A stretch of DNA of 64,000 bases. It comes from Sphingomonas desiccabilis (lineage in GTDB: Bacteria > Pseudomonadota > Alphaproteobacteria > Sphingomonadales > Sphingomonadaceae). Shown here in pieces: positions 34,903 to 44,027 of the stretch. The position numbers and the translations under genes are program-made. Where the stretch lies: NCBI RefSeq assembly GCF_004135605.1, contig NZ_SDPT01000001.1, forward strand, positions 1,178,001 through 1,242,000, in the 5' to 3' direction. Under the pieces are notes generated by a model, which saw only the letters and a program-made list of their open reading frames with translations, was not told where the DNA came from and made no database searches. Position 1 is the stretch's first letter; every line of letters starts with the position of its first letter.

Positions 34903-37502
34903 CAGACGTTCCAATCTGCGTCATCGGCGAAGGCCGAATAGCTGTCAGCGCGGCGCGCGGCGTCGAAGCGGGCAAGCGCCTGCTCGACGGCGGTGGCGAT
35001 CTCCTGCGGATCGCGGTTCGCGCCGTTGATGTTGATGGTGACCGCCAATGGCGCGGGCGCAGCAGCGCGTGGCGCTGCCGGCGGGCTGCCAGGGCCGGGC
35101 GCCCCGCCAGCCACCGCCAGTGCCGGGGTGGCGGCCGTCACCGCCAGCGCGCGGGTCAGGTCGCGCGACAGGCGCGTCATGCGGCCGACCGGCGCATCGG
35201 CGTCGTTGTCGATGCCGTTGTGCAGCCCGGCCATGAGGTGGCCGCCGTATGCCATGAACACGCGGGACGGGGAGTGGATGCCCATCGCCTTGGCAAAGGC
35301 GCCGCCGATCGTGGTGGCGACGTTGGTGATCAGCTTCAGCACCCAACCGACGCCGGAGAGGATTCCGCGACCCAGCCCTTGGATCAGGTGCAGGCCCATC
35401 TGCGAGAACCGGCCGACAAGCCCCCCCACAAGGTTCAAGGCGTTGTAGAGCGGCTGCACCATGGGGCCGACGATGGCGGCGAGGAAGGCGACGCCGGCCA
35501 TGAAGCCGGCACGGATCCGGTCCCAATTGCCGTAGACCGCTTTCGCGACCAGCATCAGCGCGGCGACCGGCGGCATGAAGATGACCAGGGCGCCCAGCAG
35601 CAGGTTGCGGATGAACGCCCAGTTCGAGGTGAAGGTCGAGCGAATGCGCTCCCAGATGCCGCCGAAGAACCCGCTGATCGCGCCCCAGTTGTTGTAGACC
35701 TGGTACGCGCCATAGGCGAGCAGGGCGACGGCGGCGACGACGCCCAGGACGATACCGATCAGCGGCGCCATGGCGATGCCGGTCGCGGTCGACAGCGCGC
35801 CGAAGAGCGCCATCGGCCCCATCATCGCGGCATAGGCGAGCGTCAGGAGGGCGGCGGCGCCCATGAGCGCCGTGATTGCCACCGTCGCCAGGACGATCGC
35901 TTTGGTCAGCGCCGGGTGGCGTTGCGACCAGTCGCCCAGGCGGGAAGCCATGGCAGCCGCCTTGCCGAGCAGATCGTTCACGTTGGGCAGCAGCACGGTG
36001 CCGAGCTGAATGCCCAGCGTCTGGGCGTTGACGGTCAGCTGCTTGGTCTGTTCTTCGCTGTCGCGCAGGCGCTCGGCGAAATCGGTGTCGGTGGTGCCGC
36101 TGGCGCTCATCGCCTCGCTGCGGATCCGCCGATATTCCTCCATGTTCTGGATCAGCGGGCGGAGGCCCTGCTGCACCTGCGCATCCTCGAACAGGTAGCC
36201 CAGGCGTGACAGGTCGCCCTTCAGCGTCTTGTTCGTCAGCTCGGAGATCGCCTCGATCGGCGTTTTCCCCTCGGCATACATGCGCTTGAGCGCCTTCGGC
36301 AGATCCACGCCCATTTTCCCGAACGCGCGCACGGTCGCCGGGGACGTGATCTTCTGGAGGATGTTGCCCAGGTTGGTCGCGGCGCTGGCGCTGTCGCCTG
36401 CGCCCTTGCGCGTGATCTGAAGCGCGGCGGCGAGGTCGGAACCGGCAGCGACGCCCGTCTGTCCCAGCCCTTGATAGGCGGCCGACAGCGACGGGAAGTA
36501 CTGCGCCATGTCCTTCACCTCGAAGGCGCCGGCCTTGCCCGCCGCCGCCATCGCGTCGATCATGCGGCCGGTGTCGTCGAGCGCGACCTTCAGGTTGTCG
36601 TGCGCGGCGAAGCTGGCGGCAGCGAGGTCCGAGATCTCAGCCTTGTAGGCGGTGGCCGCGCGGCCGATCGGCTGCATCATCGCGGTTGCCTGACGCGGAT
36701 CGAGGCCGAAGCCCGACAGCGTATCGACGCCTCCCTGCATCGCCTCCGGCAGCTGGTTGGCGGCGCGTGCTGCGCGCAGCAGGTCGACTCCCATGCGCGC
36801 GGTCGCAGCGCGGGTGAGGTTCGCCTTCTGACCGATGTCGGTCATGGCCGATTCGTATTCCTGCGCGCCCTTGATGCCGGCGACGATCGGCAGCGCCATG
36901 GCGCCCGCGGTGGCGAGCATGCCCATGCCAGCGCCGGCGACATTGCTGGCCGTGCCCATGGTGCGGCTGAACCGATCGCGCGCTGCGCCCATGCGCTGCT
37001 CGCGGTTGGCCACGCGCTCCAGGCGGTGTTCCTGCTCGGCCAGCTCGCGATTGGTGTCGGCGTAGCGACTAGCGAGGTTGCGCTCGTAGCCAGCCAGGTC
37101 GCGGGTGTTGGCGCCGGCAGCCTGGAGTGCGCCGCGCAGTTCGCGCAGCTGCTGCACGTCGTGGCGGTGGCTGGTGGCGAGCTGTTCGGCAGCGCGCGTC
37201 GCTTCGGCAAACTCGCGCTTGATGGCGCGGGTGGGCTTGGCGGTCTGCTCGATCTCGCGGCCGAGCGCTGCCGCACGCTGTTCGGCCGCCCGCATCGCCG
37301 TTGCCGACGAACGCATGCCGGCGCGCAGGGTGGCGAAGCTGTTCAGCTGCTCCTGCTGGCGATCCAGCTCGCGCAGCCGCTCGCGGGTGCCGCGCAGTGC
37401 CTCGGTCGCGGCGCGCGAGCCGCCGGCGATGTCGCGCAGCGGCTTGGTGACACGGTCGCTGGCGGCGAGCAGCATGCGGATCTTCAGCTCGCGATCAGAC
37501 AC
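34902..37502 (-). CDS. T: Phage tail tape measure protein
   Basis: An 866-residue tape measure protein with a long N-terminal coiled-coil region (residues 1-200, many Arg/Glu/Gln heptads), a central TP901-type core (ISELTNKTLKGDLSRLGYLF) and hydrophobic segments around 550-700 (ALMGAALLTLAYAAMMGPM and others). Length of this protein determines tail length. It starts at a GTG at 37502 with GAAGGAAAAG before it. The C terminus contains IHSPSRVFMAYGGHLMAGL, a common tape-measure ending motif. Confidence 0.94.
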   Translation of the reverse strand: MSDRELKIRMLLAASDRVTKPLRDIAGGSRAATEALRGTRERLRELDRQQEQLNSFATLRAGMRSSATAMRAAEQRAAALGREIEQTAKPTRAIKREFAEATRAAEQLATSHRHDVQQLRELRGALQAAGANTRDLAGYERNLASRYADTNRELAEQEHRLERVANREQRMGAARDRFSRTMGTASNVAGAGMGMLATAGAMALPIVAGIKGAQEYESAMTDIGQKANLTRAATARMGVDLLRAARAANQLPEAMQGGVDTLSGFGLDPRQATAMMQPIGRAATAYKAEISDLAAASFAAHDNLKVALDDTGRMIDAMAAAGKAGAFEVKDMAQYFPSLSAAYQGLGQTGVAAGSDLAAALQITRKGAGDSASAATNLGNILQKITSPATVRAFGKMGVDLPKALKRMYAEGKTPIEAISELTNKTLKGDLSRLGYLFEDAQVQQGLRPLIQNMEEYRRIRSEAMSASGTTDTDFAERLRDSEEQTKQLTVNAQTLGIQLGTVLLPNVNDLLGKAAAMASRLGDWSQRHPALTKAIVLATVAITALMGAAALLTLAYAAMMGPMALFGALSTATGIAMAPLIGIVLGVVAAVALLAYGAYQVYNNWGAISGFFGGIWERIRSTFTSNWAFIRNLLLGALVIFMPPVAALMLVAKAVYGNWDRIRAGFMAGVAFLAAIVGPMVQPLYNALNLVGGLVGRFSQMGLHLIQGLGRGILSGVGWVLKLITNVATTIGGAFAKAMGIHSPSRVFMAYGGHLMAGLHNGIDNDADAPVGRMTRLSRDLTRALAVTAATPALAVAGGAPGPGSPPAAPRAAAPAPLAVTININGANRDPQEIATAVEQALARFDAARRADSYSAFADDADWNV

Positions 37503-37503
37503 G

Positions 37504-37629
37504 TCACTTTTCCTTCTTGGGCGCGCGCTCGGCGGCGAGGCGGTGCCAGTCCATCAGTTCGGCGATCGACATGGCGGACATCGCCTGCAGGTCGGGCTGG
37601 CCGCGCAGCACCCACCAGATGTCCGCCAT
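37504..37629 (-). CDS. GpE' tail protein, 41 aa (also -1 frameshift extension of E)
   Basis: A 41-codon frame from the ATG at 37629 encoding MADIWWVLRGQPDLQAMSAM and then SIAELMDWHRLAAERAPKKE. This is the GpE-family pattern (short, aromatic, ELMxW). The frame is in register with the -1 frame entered at the T TTT TTG heptamer in E, giving a predicted 148-residue E+E' product, the P2 arrangement for the tape-measure chaperone. It is too short to be found by length filters. Confidence 0.85.
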   Translation of the reverse strand: MADIWWVLRGQPDLQAMSAMSIAELMDWHRLAAERAPKKEK

Positions 37630-37637
37630 GACGGGTT

Positions 37638-37949
37638 CTACTCGGTCGGGGAGACCGCCTGCTTCGCGCTCGACGGCAGCAAAAAATCGAGCACCTCCAG
37701 GTGGAACTGCGTCAGGTCGGCGGGATCCATGGCGGCGAACTGCGGCTTGGTGAGCGCCGGCTTGGTGATGCGCCCCGCGAGCGTTTCGAGCGAGGTGTAG
37801 TCGCCCTGGATGAGCGGGTTGACGGACAGGCCGCGCATCTCGCCGGCACCGGGCTTGCGGACCTCGATCTCGGCACCGGCTTCGTGCGCGACGACACCAG
37901 CAACAGAAACGGCGGCCTGGAGGGCGAAACGGGAAAAGACAGCAGACAT
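37638..37949 (-). CDS. E: P2 gpE-like tail assembly chaperone
   Basis: A 103-residue protein of the tail assembly chaperone family (Mu gp41/P2 gpE): FALQAAVSVAGVVAHEAGAE, then MRGLSVNPLIQGDYTSLETL, and the PADLTQFHLEVLDFLLP end. It lies between the tube protein FII and the tape measure. Codon 88 onward reads GAT TTT TTG, the slippery site for -1 frameshifting into E'. The unshifted product ends at 37638. Confidence 0.92.
   Translation of the reverse strand: MSAVFSRFALQAAVSVAGVVAHEAGAEIEVRKPGAGEMRGLSVNPLIQGDYTSLETLAGRITKPALTKPQFAAMDPADLTQFHLEVLDFLLPSSAKQAVSPTE
37680..37686 (-). other. Programmed -1 frameshift site T TTT TTG in E
   Basis: On the minus strand the heptamer T-TTT-TTG spans 37686 to 37680, with TTT and TTG as zero-frame codons 89 and 90 of E. 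Slipping one base back joins the reading frame of E' (58 further codons). P2 uses the same heptamer for gpE+E'. Confidence 0.85.
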
Positions 37950-38008
37950 GGGATGATCCTAGATTTCGTGGGGGCGGGGTGGCCCCGGCGCGCGGCCGGG
38001 GCCGGGGA

Positions 38009-38518
38009 TCAGAGGCGGCCGAGGGCGTTGCGCTGGGCTTCCATGCGGTCGACGCCGCCGATGCGCTCGATCGCGTTGAGGACGTCGATGTAGACCAGCT
38101 CCTCGCCGTCGCGGGTGAGCTGGTAGAAGACGACGGCGGTCTTGCCCTTCATCTCCGTATCTTCGCCGGCCTTGCTCTCGCCGAGGTCGATCTCTTCGTG
38201 ACGGCCGCCGAGGATCGCTTCCCAGCTATGGACGGCGCCGGTGGCATCGTCCTGGGCCGCTGCGGTAAACCGCATCTGGATCCCTTCGAGCTGTTCGTGG
38301 CCGAAGCCCATGATCAGGTCGCGCACCCAACCGCCGCAGGCCCATTCGGCCTCCAGTGCCTCGCCGCCCATATCGACCTTGACCGGGCGGTCCATCCCGC
38401 CGCCGCGGAACTCCTCCAGCTTGCGGCCGAGCTTGGGGAGGGTGACCGAGGTATGTTCGGCAACCCAGCGGCCGTCGACGAACAGGTCGGCCTTCTTCAG
38501 TTTTTCGGGAAAGCTCAT
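38009..38518 (-). CDS. FII: P2 gpFII-like major tail tube protein
   Basis: A 169-residue tube protein: FPEKLKKADLFVDGRWVAEH at the N terminus, KLGRKLEEFRGGGMDRPVKV, the segment LEAEWACGGWVRDLIMGFGH and the end VLNAIERIGGVDRMEAQRNA are diagnostic of the contractile tail tube family. It lies between sheath and chaperone genes as in P2. Confidence 0.95.
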   Translation of the reverse strand: MSFPEKLKKADLFVDGRWVAEHTSVTLPKLGRKLEEFRGGGMDRPVKVDMGGEALEAEWACGGWVRDLIMGFGHEQLEGIQMRFTAAAQDDATGAVHSWEAILGGRHEEIDLGESKAGEDTEMKGKTAVVFYQLTRDGEELVYIDVLNAIERIGGVDRMEAQRNALGRL

Positions 38519-38556
38519 GGGGAAAATACTCCGGAGAGGGGATCAGGCGCGCGCGG

Positions 38557-39741
38557 TCAGGCCGCGACCAGGTCGGCGAAGTTGGCCAGGAACTCGTCCG
38601 TGATTTCCTGGACGAGGTTCAGCCGCTCCAGCGGGGGGATCGGCGTGTAGCGGTAGCCGATGGTCAGGATGCCGCTGCGCAGCTTGTCGACCGGGTTCTT
38701 GGCCGCATCGAACACCGCCTGGGCGCCGTAGATCACGCCCTCCAGCTTCATCGCGCGGAACTTGGCGTTGCACTGCTCGACGATGTCGCGCGCGAGGCCA
38801 GGGGTCAGCGGCTTGTCGATCGCCCAGACCAGGCCGGCGGCGATGGTGTCGGCGAGGATGTGGGCGGTGCGGGTTGCGGACTCGAAGGCGAAGTTCGCAT
38901 CGCTGGAGGTGGTGCGCGAACCCCAGAAGCGCAGCTCGCCGTTGATCCGCACCAGGGTGGTGACGTTGGCGGCGTTCAGCACGTTGGCGTCGCAGTCGGG
39001 ATCCTGAATGTCGAAGGTGACGTCGCGGGTGATGCCGACGACGCCGGCGCCGGCGGTGATGCCGGGCAGCGGCACGTTGGACAGCGTCTTGTGCCAGCCC
39101 TGCTCCTGGTCGATCCGGGCCCGCATGGCGACGGCATGGGCGGCGGCGTAGCTGGGCACGCTGGTGCCGTCCGCGCGACGCACGGTGACGTCCGGCCACA
39201 GCAGCATGAGCGCGCGCGAGGTGAAGCCGGAGGCATAGGCGTCGACGGCAGCGACGTCGTCGCCCAGCGCTTTGGCATAGGACATGCCGCGCAGCTTCTC
39301 GGCCACCTCCGCAAGGGCGGTGGTGACCTCGACATTCTCAAGGCCGGGGGCGGCGAGGATTCGCGGCTTCACGCCGGTGACCGCCTCGGCACTGAGCAGT
39401 GCCTGCATGCCGGTGCGCAGGCCGTTCGCGTCGGCGCCGATGATGGCTGCCTGCGTAGCGGCGGCATCCGCACCAGGTGCGACCCGCACCACGACGACGG
39501 GCGCGCGCACGGTAGCCGCGATTGCGGACAGGGTCGCGGCGAGCGTGCCGCCAGCGCCGGCCGCGACGATTGCGGCGTCGAGATCGCGCACCAGCACCGG
39601 CCGGTCGAGCGGGAAGGCGTCAGCGGTGGCAGCGGGCGCGGTCGCGACCAGGCCGATAACGGCGGTAGCCACGGTCGCGATGATGCGCGGCGCGTTGGAG
39701 ATCTCGGTCAGGGAAATGCCGTGGTGGTAACGGTCGGCCAT
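38557..39741 (-). CDS. FI: P2 gpFI-like tail sheath protein
   Basis: A 394-residue contractile tail sheath: YHHGISLTEISNAPRIIATV near the N terminus, RALMLLWPDVTV and SRTTSSDANFAFESATRTAH in the core, and the C-terminal TIGYRYTPIPPLERLNLVQE typical of sheath polymerisation arms. The sheath contracts to drive the tube through the envelope. The start at 39741 is 11 bases after W. Confidence 0.95.
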   Translation of the reverse strand: MADRYHHGISLTEISNAPRIIATVATAVIGLVATAPAATADAFPLDRPVLVRDLDAAIVAAGAGGTLAATLSAIAATVRAPVVVVRVAPGADAAATQAAIIGADANGLRTGMQALLSAEAVTGVKPRILAAPGLENVEVTTALAEVAEKLRGMSYAKALGDDVAAVDAYASGFTSRALMLLWPDVTVRRADGTSVPSYAAAHAVAMRARIDQEQGWHKTLSNVPLPGITAGAGVVGITRDVTFDIQDPDCDANVLNAANVTTLVRINGELRFWGSRTTSSDANFAFESATRTAHILADTIAAGLVWAIDKPLTPGLARDIVEQCNAKFRAMKLEGVIYGAQAVFDAAKNPVDKLRSGILTIGYRYTPIPPLERLNLVQEITDEFLANFADLVAA

Positions 39742-39752
39742 GGATGGTCCTT

Positions 39753-40115
39753 TCAGGAAGCGCGGGCAGAGCGAACGGGGATGGCGAGGGTGAGCGGGGC
39801 GCCGGCGCGGGGGCCGTCGAGGCGCTTGCCGACGATGCGGAGAACGGCGGCGCCGGCGGTGGCCCCGGTCTCGACGGTGATGCGCGTCGCGCGGATCCGC
39901 GGCTCCTGACGCTGCAGGGCGAGGGCGCCGGCGGCGACCAGCGCCAGGCGCGTGCGATCGTTCATCGGCTGATCGAGCAGCTCGGGGATGTGCGAGCCGT
40001 ACCAGCGCCGGCCGACGCGGGTGCCGAGCGGCGTGGCAAGAATGTCCTGCACCGACTGGCGCAGATGCTCGATGCCCTCCAGCAGCTTGCCGGTGGCGGC
40101 GTTCATGCCGATCAT
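39753..40115 (-). CDS. W: P2 gpW-like baseplate protein (GPW/gp25 family)
   Basis: A 120-residue gp25-like wedge protein with the signature LRQSVQDILATPLGTRVGRR and PELLDQPMNDRTRLAL. It is part of the inner baseplate of contractile tails. The ATG at 40115 overlaps the V stop by 4 bases; a second ATG at 40106 is possible. Confidence 0.93.
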   Translation of the reverse strand: MIGMNAATGKLLEGIEHLRQSVQDILATPLGTRVGRRWYGSHIPELLDQPMNDRTRLALVAAGALALQRQEPRIRATRITVETGATAGAAVLRIVGKRLDGPRAGAPLTLAIPVRSARAS

Positions 40116-40645
40116 TGCGGCGGCCCCGAGATCGCGCCGCCGGCCTGCACCTTGGTGTGGACGTGATCCTTCAGGCTCTTGCCGGCGCCGACGACGTCGT
40201 CGGTTGCGGTCAGCTTGCCGGCGATCTCGACGTCGCAGTTGATGCGGATCTTACCGGGCGCGATCGACAAGCTTGTGCCGTCGCCGAGTGCCACCATGGC
40301 TTCGCCCGCGCCGGGGTCGTAGCCGATCCAGGTGCCGTCCGAGAACGCGATGTGGGTGGTGTCGCCGCCGGGTGCCGGGTGCGCGTCGGAGAAGATGCCG
40401 GGCAGCACGATCGCGCGCTCGATGTCGCCCTCGGGCGAGAGCACCGCGACCTGTTCGCCCACGCTCGGGGGCGACCAGATCGTCGTATCGCCGGCACGGC
40501 CGGCGAGCCAGGGGATAGGGCCGCTTTCGAGATCGCCGATGGCGACACGGCACGTCGCGCCGACGCGTTCGATCACAACGCCTTCGCGCAGCAGGTCGCC
40601 GATCAGGCGGGGGGTGTCGACAGGTTCGGCCACGAAAACGACCAT
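40112..40645 (-). CDS. V: P2 gpV-like baseplate assembly / spike protein
   Basis: A 177-residue gpV: LIGDLLREGVVIERVGATCR and the OB-fold, then SVGEQVAVLSPEGDIERAIV, a short beta-helix part and the ending SLKDHVHTKVQAGGAISGPP. In P2 V forms the membrane-piercing spike; a His-containing DHVHTKV near the end would bind iron at its tip. The start is not certain, since no good ribosome site precedes the ATG at 40645; a GTG at 40693 lies inside the palindrome. Confidence 0.93.
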   Translation of the reverse strand: MVVFVAEPVDTPRLIGDLLREGVVIERVGATCRVAIGDLESGPIPWLAGRAGDTTIWSPPSVGEQVAVLSPEGDIERAIVLPGIFSDAHPAPGGDTTHIAFSDGTWIGYDPGAGEAMVALGDGTSLSIAPGKIRINCDVEIAGKLTATDDVVGAGKSLKDHVHTKVQAGGAISGPPQ

Positions 40646-40675
40646 GCGCGGCCGGGCTGCGGCGTCACGGGGGCC

Positions 40676-40704
40676 GCAATCGTAGAGACGCACTCTACGA
40701 TTGC
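40676..40704. promoter_or_regulatory. 29-bp late-unit palindrome, copy A (upstream of V)
   Basis: GCAATCGTAGAG-ACGCA-CTCTACGATTGC; the arms extend two more pairs on each side (40674-40706). It separates the fibre gene from V. Copies B (45572) and C (55560) have the same 12-bp arms and a 5-base centre. Confidence 0.8.
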
Positions 40705-40723
40705 GGGTCGGCAGACGATCAGG

Positions 40724-42841
40724 TCACAGCTTTAAGTTGGACGGCTTCACGGTGACCCAAGGGGAGCAGATGTAGATGTTGTCGCCGTTCGCGGGGTGGC
40801 GCACCCGCTTGTCCAACATCAGGCCGGCTACGGGCAGGGTCGGCTCCAGCGTGAGGTTCGCCAGGGCCGCGGCGTTGTTGTTGGTCTCATAGCTGCCGCT
40901 CGCGGGCGAGCCGTCGATCGCGCGGTTGAAGACCTCGATCGCCGGGAACAGTGCGCCCGTCGCGGCAGTCCAAAGCGGCCACCCGTCCTTGTCGAGCCCG
41001 GTTGCCATGTGGACGCCGATGCCCGCGCGCGAGTTGCTGCTGTCGTTCTCGAAGTCGAAATTGTGCGCATACAGCATGCGGAAGGGCTGGCGGTCGTTGA
41101 GTCCCGACAGCACCAGCAGCGAGCCCGTATGGCTCTGCCCCTTCAAGGCCGGATCGTAGCGCGGGCCGCCCAGGAGCGCGGTGCCGAGGCCGGAAAACTT
41201 GTAGGCGACGCGCATGTTCGCGTTCAGCGCCGGCGTCTCGCTGCTGGATCGGGAAAGGACATAGAGCGAGCCGTCCGGCAGCTCCGCGATGCTGCTTTCG
41301 CCCGGCTCGGGCCAGGTCATCTCGCCCGTGCCCGGATGCATGATCTGGGTCGTGGGGACGGTGCAGGTGACCAGGAAGGGCGCCGGCTTCCCCTCGATCC
41401 ATGCCGGATCCAGCTTGATGAGCTTGATGCTCGACCCCGACCCGGAGTGCGGCGTCACCGTGTCGGTGTAGCGGAAGGGGAAGAACATGGCGCCTTTGTT
41501 CGGCGCGAGCTTCTTGACGATGCCCGACGAGTTCGGCGGCGCCGCATATTGCGCGCCCAGATAGTCGAGGCTGATGCAGTCGAAGTCGCGGAACGGAAGC
41601 GCCAGCTTGGTGCCGGCGGCACCCCGAAACTCGTCGGTTGCCCAGTCATAGTAGAAGGCGTGCACCGTGTCGGGCACCACGCCCTTGATCGAGCTATGCA
41701 CGTGGCGGACCTTGAACAGGAACCAGTGCCGGCGGGTGGCCGGATCGTAGCAGGTCGACCAGTTGCCGCAGGCGTTCTCGCGCTCGACGCCGTCGCCGTC
41801 GACCGTGAAGCTGCGGACCAGTTCGACAGGCGGGGCCGCCCACAGCACGTCGAGGTTCGCATAATCGCCCCCGATCGGCACGATGATGCCGCGCCGGAAC
41901 AGGCCCGGTGCCGGATCGTCGTCGCCGCCGGTGTTTCGGCGACCCTCGATCATTGCGAAGACCTGGATGCCTTCGCTGCGCGTCCAGGTCGGCTGACGCA
42001 CATAGTTGGTGACACCGCGATGGGCAGCACTCCACACGGCATTGGCGTTGGCGAAGCCGATCCGCTGATCGAAGTTGGTCTCGGTCGTGTACTGGACGGC
42101 GCCGCCGTTGCGCACGACCTTCATCTCGGTTTCCAGCGCCGTGGTGCGCTTGCGCGTCGAGACTGCGACGTCGCGGACGCTGTTGCGTTTGACGACAGCG
42201 GACCAGCGCGGCGGCGCCGTCGAGGCCGAGACGGTCAGGACCGCACCGATATCCGGGCCGGGATTGATGGAGATCGTCAGGCTTGAGCCTGCAGGCTGAT
42301 TGGCGAGGAGGTATGCCGCCGCGCCGCCAGCACCGCCGCCATGATGCGTGCCGAAGGTCCAGCGTTCGGGCAGATTGCGGTCGACGACCGCCGGATCCCA
42401 AACCCATGCATCCGCCGGGATGGTGTTTTCGCCGACGACGCGGGCGCCATAATGGCGCGCGAAGATCTTCAGCTGGGTGGGGCTGACGACTTGCGCGAGA
42501 TAGGCATAGGCGTTGCCAGCGGTCACGCTGGCGTAGGTCAGTGACTGCAGCTGCCCGCCCTCGGCGACGATACGGCCGTCGAAGCGGGCGGTGTTGGCTG
42601 TCGCCACGCTTCCCGCTGCCACGGCACCGGGGCCATCGGTGGCCACATCGACAAAGCGATACTGCTCGAAGGCTGCCTGGGCGGCGGCGGCGTATTGGCG
42701 CGCTTCGGCGAGGGTCGGCTGCACGGCGGCGCTGGCAAGCAGGCCCATGCGGATCCGCTTGGTTTCGCCCCGGTCGAACACCACCACCGGTTCGTCGCCG
42801 GTCGGCTCGACCAGCTCGGGCAGTTCGGAGATCTTGGCCAT
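40724..42841 (-). CDS. Putative tail fibre / receptor-binding protein
   Basis: A 705-residue protein. The N terminus AKISELPELVEPTGDEPVVV and a following helical part (LAEARQYAAAAQAAFEQYRF) are a typical fibre attachment domain. The rest is beta-rich with aromatic, Gly and Asp turns such as IAELPDGSLYVLSRSSSETP, reminiscent of sialidase-like propellers or polysaccharide-binding domains, without proof of enzymatic activity. It occupies the place of the P2 fibre-associated gene after H. It likely decides host receptor specificity. Confidence 0.75.
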   Translation of the reverse strand: MAKISELPELVEPTGDEPVVVFDRGETKRIRMGLLASAAVQPTLAEARQYAAAAQAAFEQYRFVDVATDGPGAVAAGSVATANTARFDGRIVAEGGQLQSLTYASVTAGNAYAYLAQVVSPTQLKIFARHYGARVVGENTIPADAWVWDPAVVDRNLPERWTFGTHHGGGAGGAAAYLLANQPAGSSLTISINPGPDIGAVLTVSASTAPPRWSAVVKRNSVRDVAVSTRKRTTALETEMKVVRNGGAVQYTTETNFDQRIGFANANAVWSAAHRGVTNYVRQPTWTRSEGIQVFAMIEGRRNTGGDDDPAPGLFRRGIIVPIGGDYANLDVLWAAPPVELVRSFTVDGDGVERENACGNWSTCYDPATRRHWFLFKVRHVHSSIKGVVPDTVHAFYYDWATDEFRGAAGTKLALPFRDFDCISLDYLGAQYAAPPNSSGIVKKLAPNKGAMFFPFRYTDTVTPHSGSGSSIKLIKLDPAWIEGKPAPFLVTCTVPTTQIMHPGTGEMTWPEPGESSIAELPDGSLYVLSRSSSETPALNANMRVAYKFSGLGTALLGGPRYDPALKGQSHTGSLLVLSGLNDRQPFRMLYAHNFDFENDSSNSRAGIGVHMATGLDKDGWPLWTAATGALFPAIEVFNRAIDGSPASGSYETNNNAAALANLTLEPTLPVAGLMLDKRVRHPANGDNIYICSPWVTVKPSNLKL

Positions 42842-42842
42842 G

Positions 42843-44027
42843 TCAGTACCCGATGAGGATGAGGGTGAAGCCGTTCACCAGACGGTCGTTCTGGTCGTCG
42901 GCCTGCAGCTGGATCACGCAGGACGTGCGGCCGGGCTCGCCGGCGATCTGCGGCCACGAGTCGCGGTTGTTCGCCGGCGCGCTGATGAAGGCGGTGGCGC
43001 TCGCAACCAGGCAGCGGTTGGGGAAGGCGAGCGGGTAGTTGACCGTCACCGCCGGTTCGTCCGCGAGGGTCGCGCGATAGTTGACCCACTGGACGATCAG
43101 CCCGCCTGGGAGCGTCCAATAGCCGTTCGCCTCCAACAGGTGCGCCAAGCCGCCGAAGCTCTCGGGCGTGACGGCGACATTGCCCGCCGTCCCATAGAGC
43201 AGCTGCTCGGGCGTGGCGGCCGGGACGGAGATCGTCTGGTCGGTGCCTAGGGCACCGCCGCCGAGCGCCAGGCCGGCGGTGTCGATGCGGCGGGTGAGCG
43301 GTACGCGGGCGGCGATCGAGGCGAGGACGTTGCCGATGCTCGCCGGGGTGAGCGCCTTGGTCGTGAGGGTACCCGCGTCCGCCTCGGCGGCGCTCGCCGC
43401 TTCCACGGTGATAGTGCGGTCGGCAGTCAGATCCCCGCCGCCCGTGGCTAACCCGGCGCCGGTGATGCGACGGCCGAGCAGTCCGCCCGCCCAACCGGCA
43501 AGCCGCTGCGCGAGCGTGCGCGGGGTGACGACGCGCTCCGCGTCCTCGCCGGCGTCGACTTCCTCCTGCGTCGCCAGTTCGACGACACCGCGGGTGGCGG
43601 TGGTCGCCGGCGGGTTGAGGAAGTTGGTGTCGCCGAACGTCAGCTGCTCGACGTTGCCGGTCGGGAAGGCGATGTCGATCGCGAGGTGCATGTCGGAAAG
43701 CGCCGACTTCTCGAACAGCGCTTCGTTCTGAGCATAGGTCGCGAAGAGCGTGCCATCGGCGAGGAACAGGCCGAAGCCGCGGACCGTGTAGGCGAGCGGA
43801 TCCGCGTCACGCACGACCATGTGCACGACGTTGTCGCCGATCGCCTCGCCCGAGATGGTAGACACGCGACGGAACTCGCCCGGCAGCGCGGTGAGCGTGG
43901 GGGCCTCGACGAAGGCGCGATCGGAGAGGCCGACCGCGCTGATCGACAGATCGATGTCGTCGTCGACCTGGGCGGCGGTGAAGCGGGAATGGCCCGCCTG
44001 GGTGATGGTGAGGGCGAGCTTGCTCAT
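42843..44027 (-). CDS. H: P2 gpH-like tail fibre protein
   Basis: A 394-residue fibre. The N-terminal domain has the phage collar-type start SKLALTITQAGHSRFTAAQV. The middle contains TATRGVVELATQEEVDAGED. Two similar repeats follow, RRITGAGLATGGGDLTADRT and RRIDTAGLALGGGALGTDQT. The C terminus (YWTLPGGLIVQWVNYRATLA) is the gp53-like receptor tip domain. It overlaps I by 4 bases and is followed by the second fibre gene one base later. Confidence 0.85.
   Translation of the reverse strand: MSKLALTITQAGHSRFTAAQVDDDIDLSISAVGLSDRAFVEAPTLTALPGEFRRVSTISGEAIGDNVVHMVVRDADPLAYTVRGFGLFLADGTLFATYAQNEALFEKSALSDMHLAIDIAFPTGNVEQLTFGDTNFLNPPATTATRGVVELATQEEVDAGEDAERVVTPRTLAQRLAGWAGGLLGRRITGAGLATGGGDLTADRTITVEAASAAEADAGTLTTKALTPASIGNVLASIAARVPLTRRIDTAGLALGGGALGTDQTISVPAATPEQLLYGTAGNVAVTPESFGGLAHLLEANGYWTLPGGLIVQWVNYRATLADEPAVTVNYPLAFPNRCLVASATAFISAPANNRDSWPQIAGEPGRTSCVIQLQADDQNDRLVNGFTLILIGY

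Noticed and set aside
40674-40706. Late palindromes read as Rho-independent terminators
   Set aside because: No T-run follows in either direction, and copy C lies between divergent genes where no transcript ends. An operator or leader role is preferred.
40724-44027. Diversity-generating retroelement acting on the fibre genes
   Set aside because: No reverse transcriptase gene and no template/variable repeat pair were found near the fibres.
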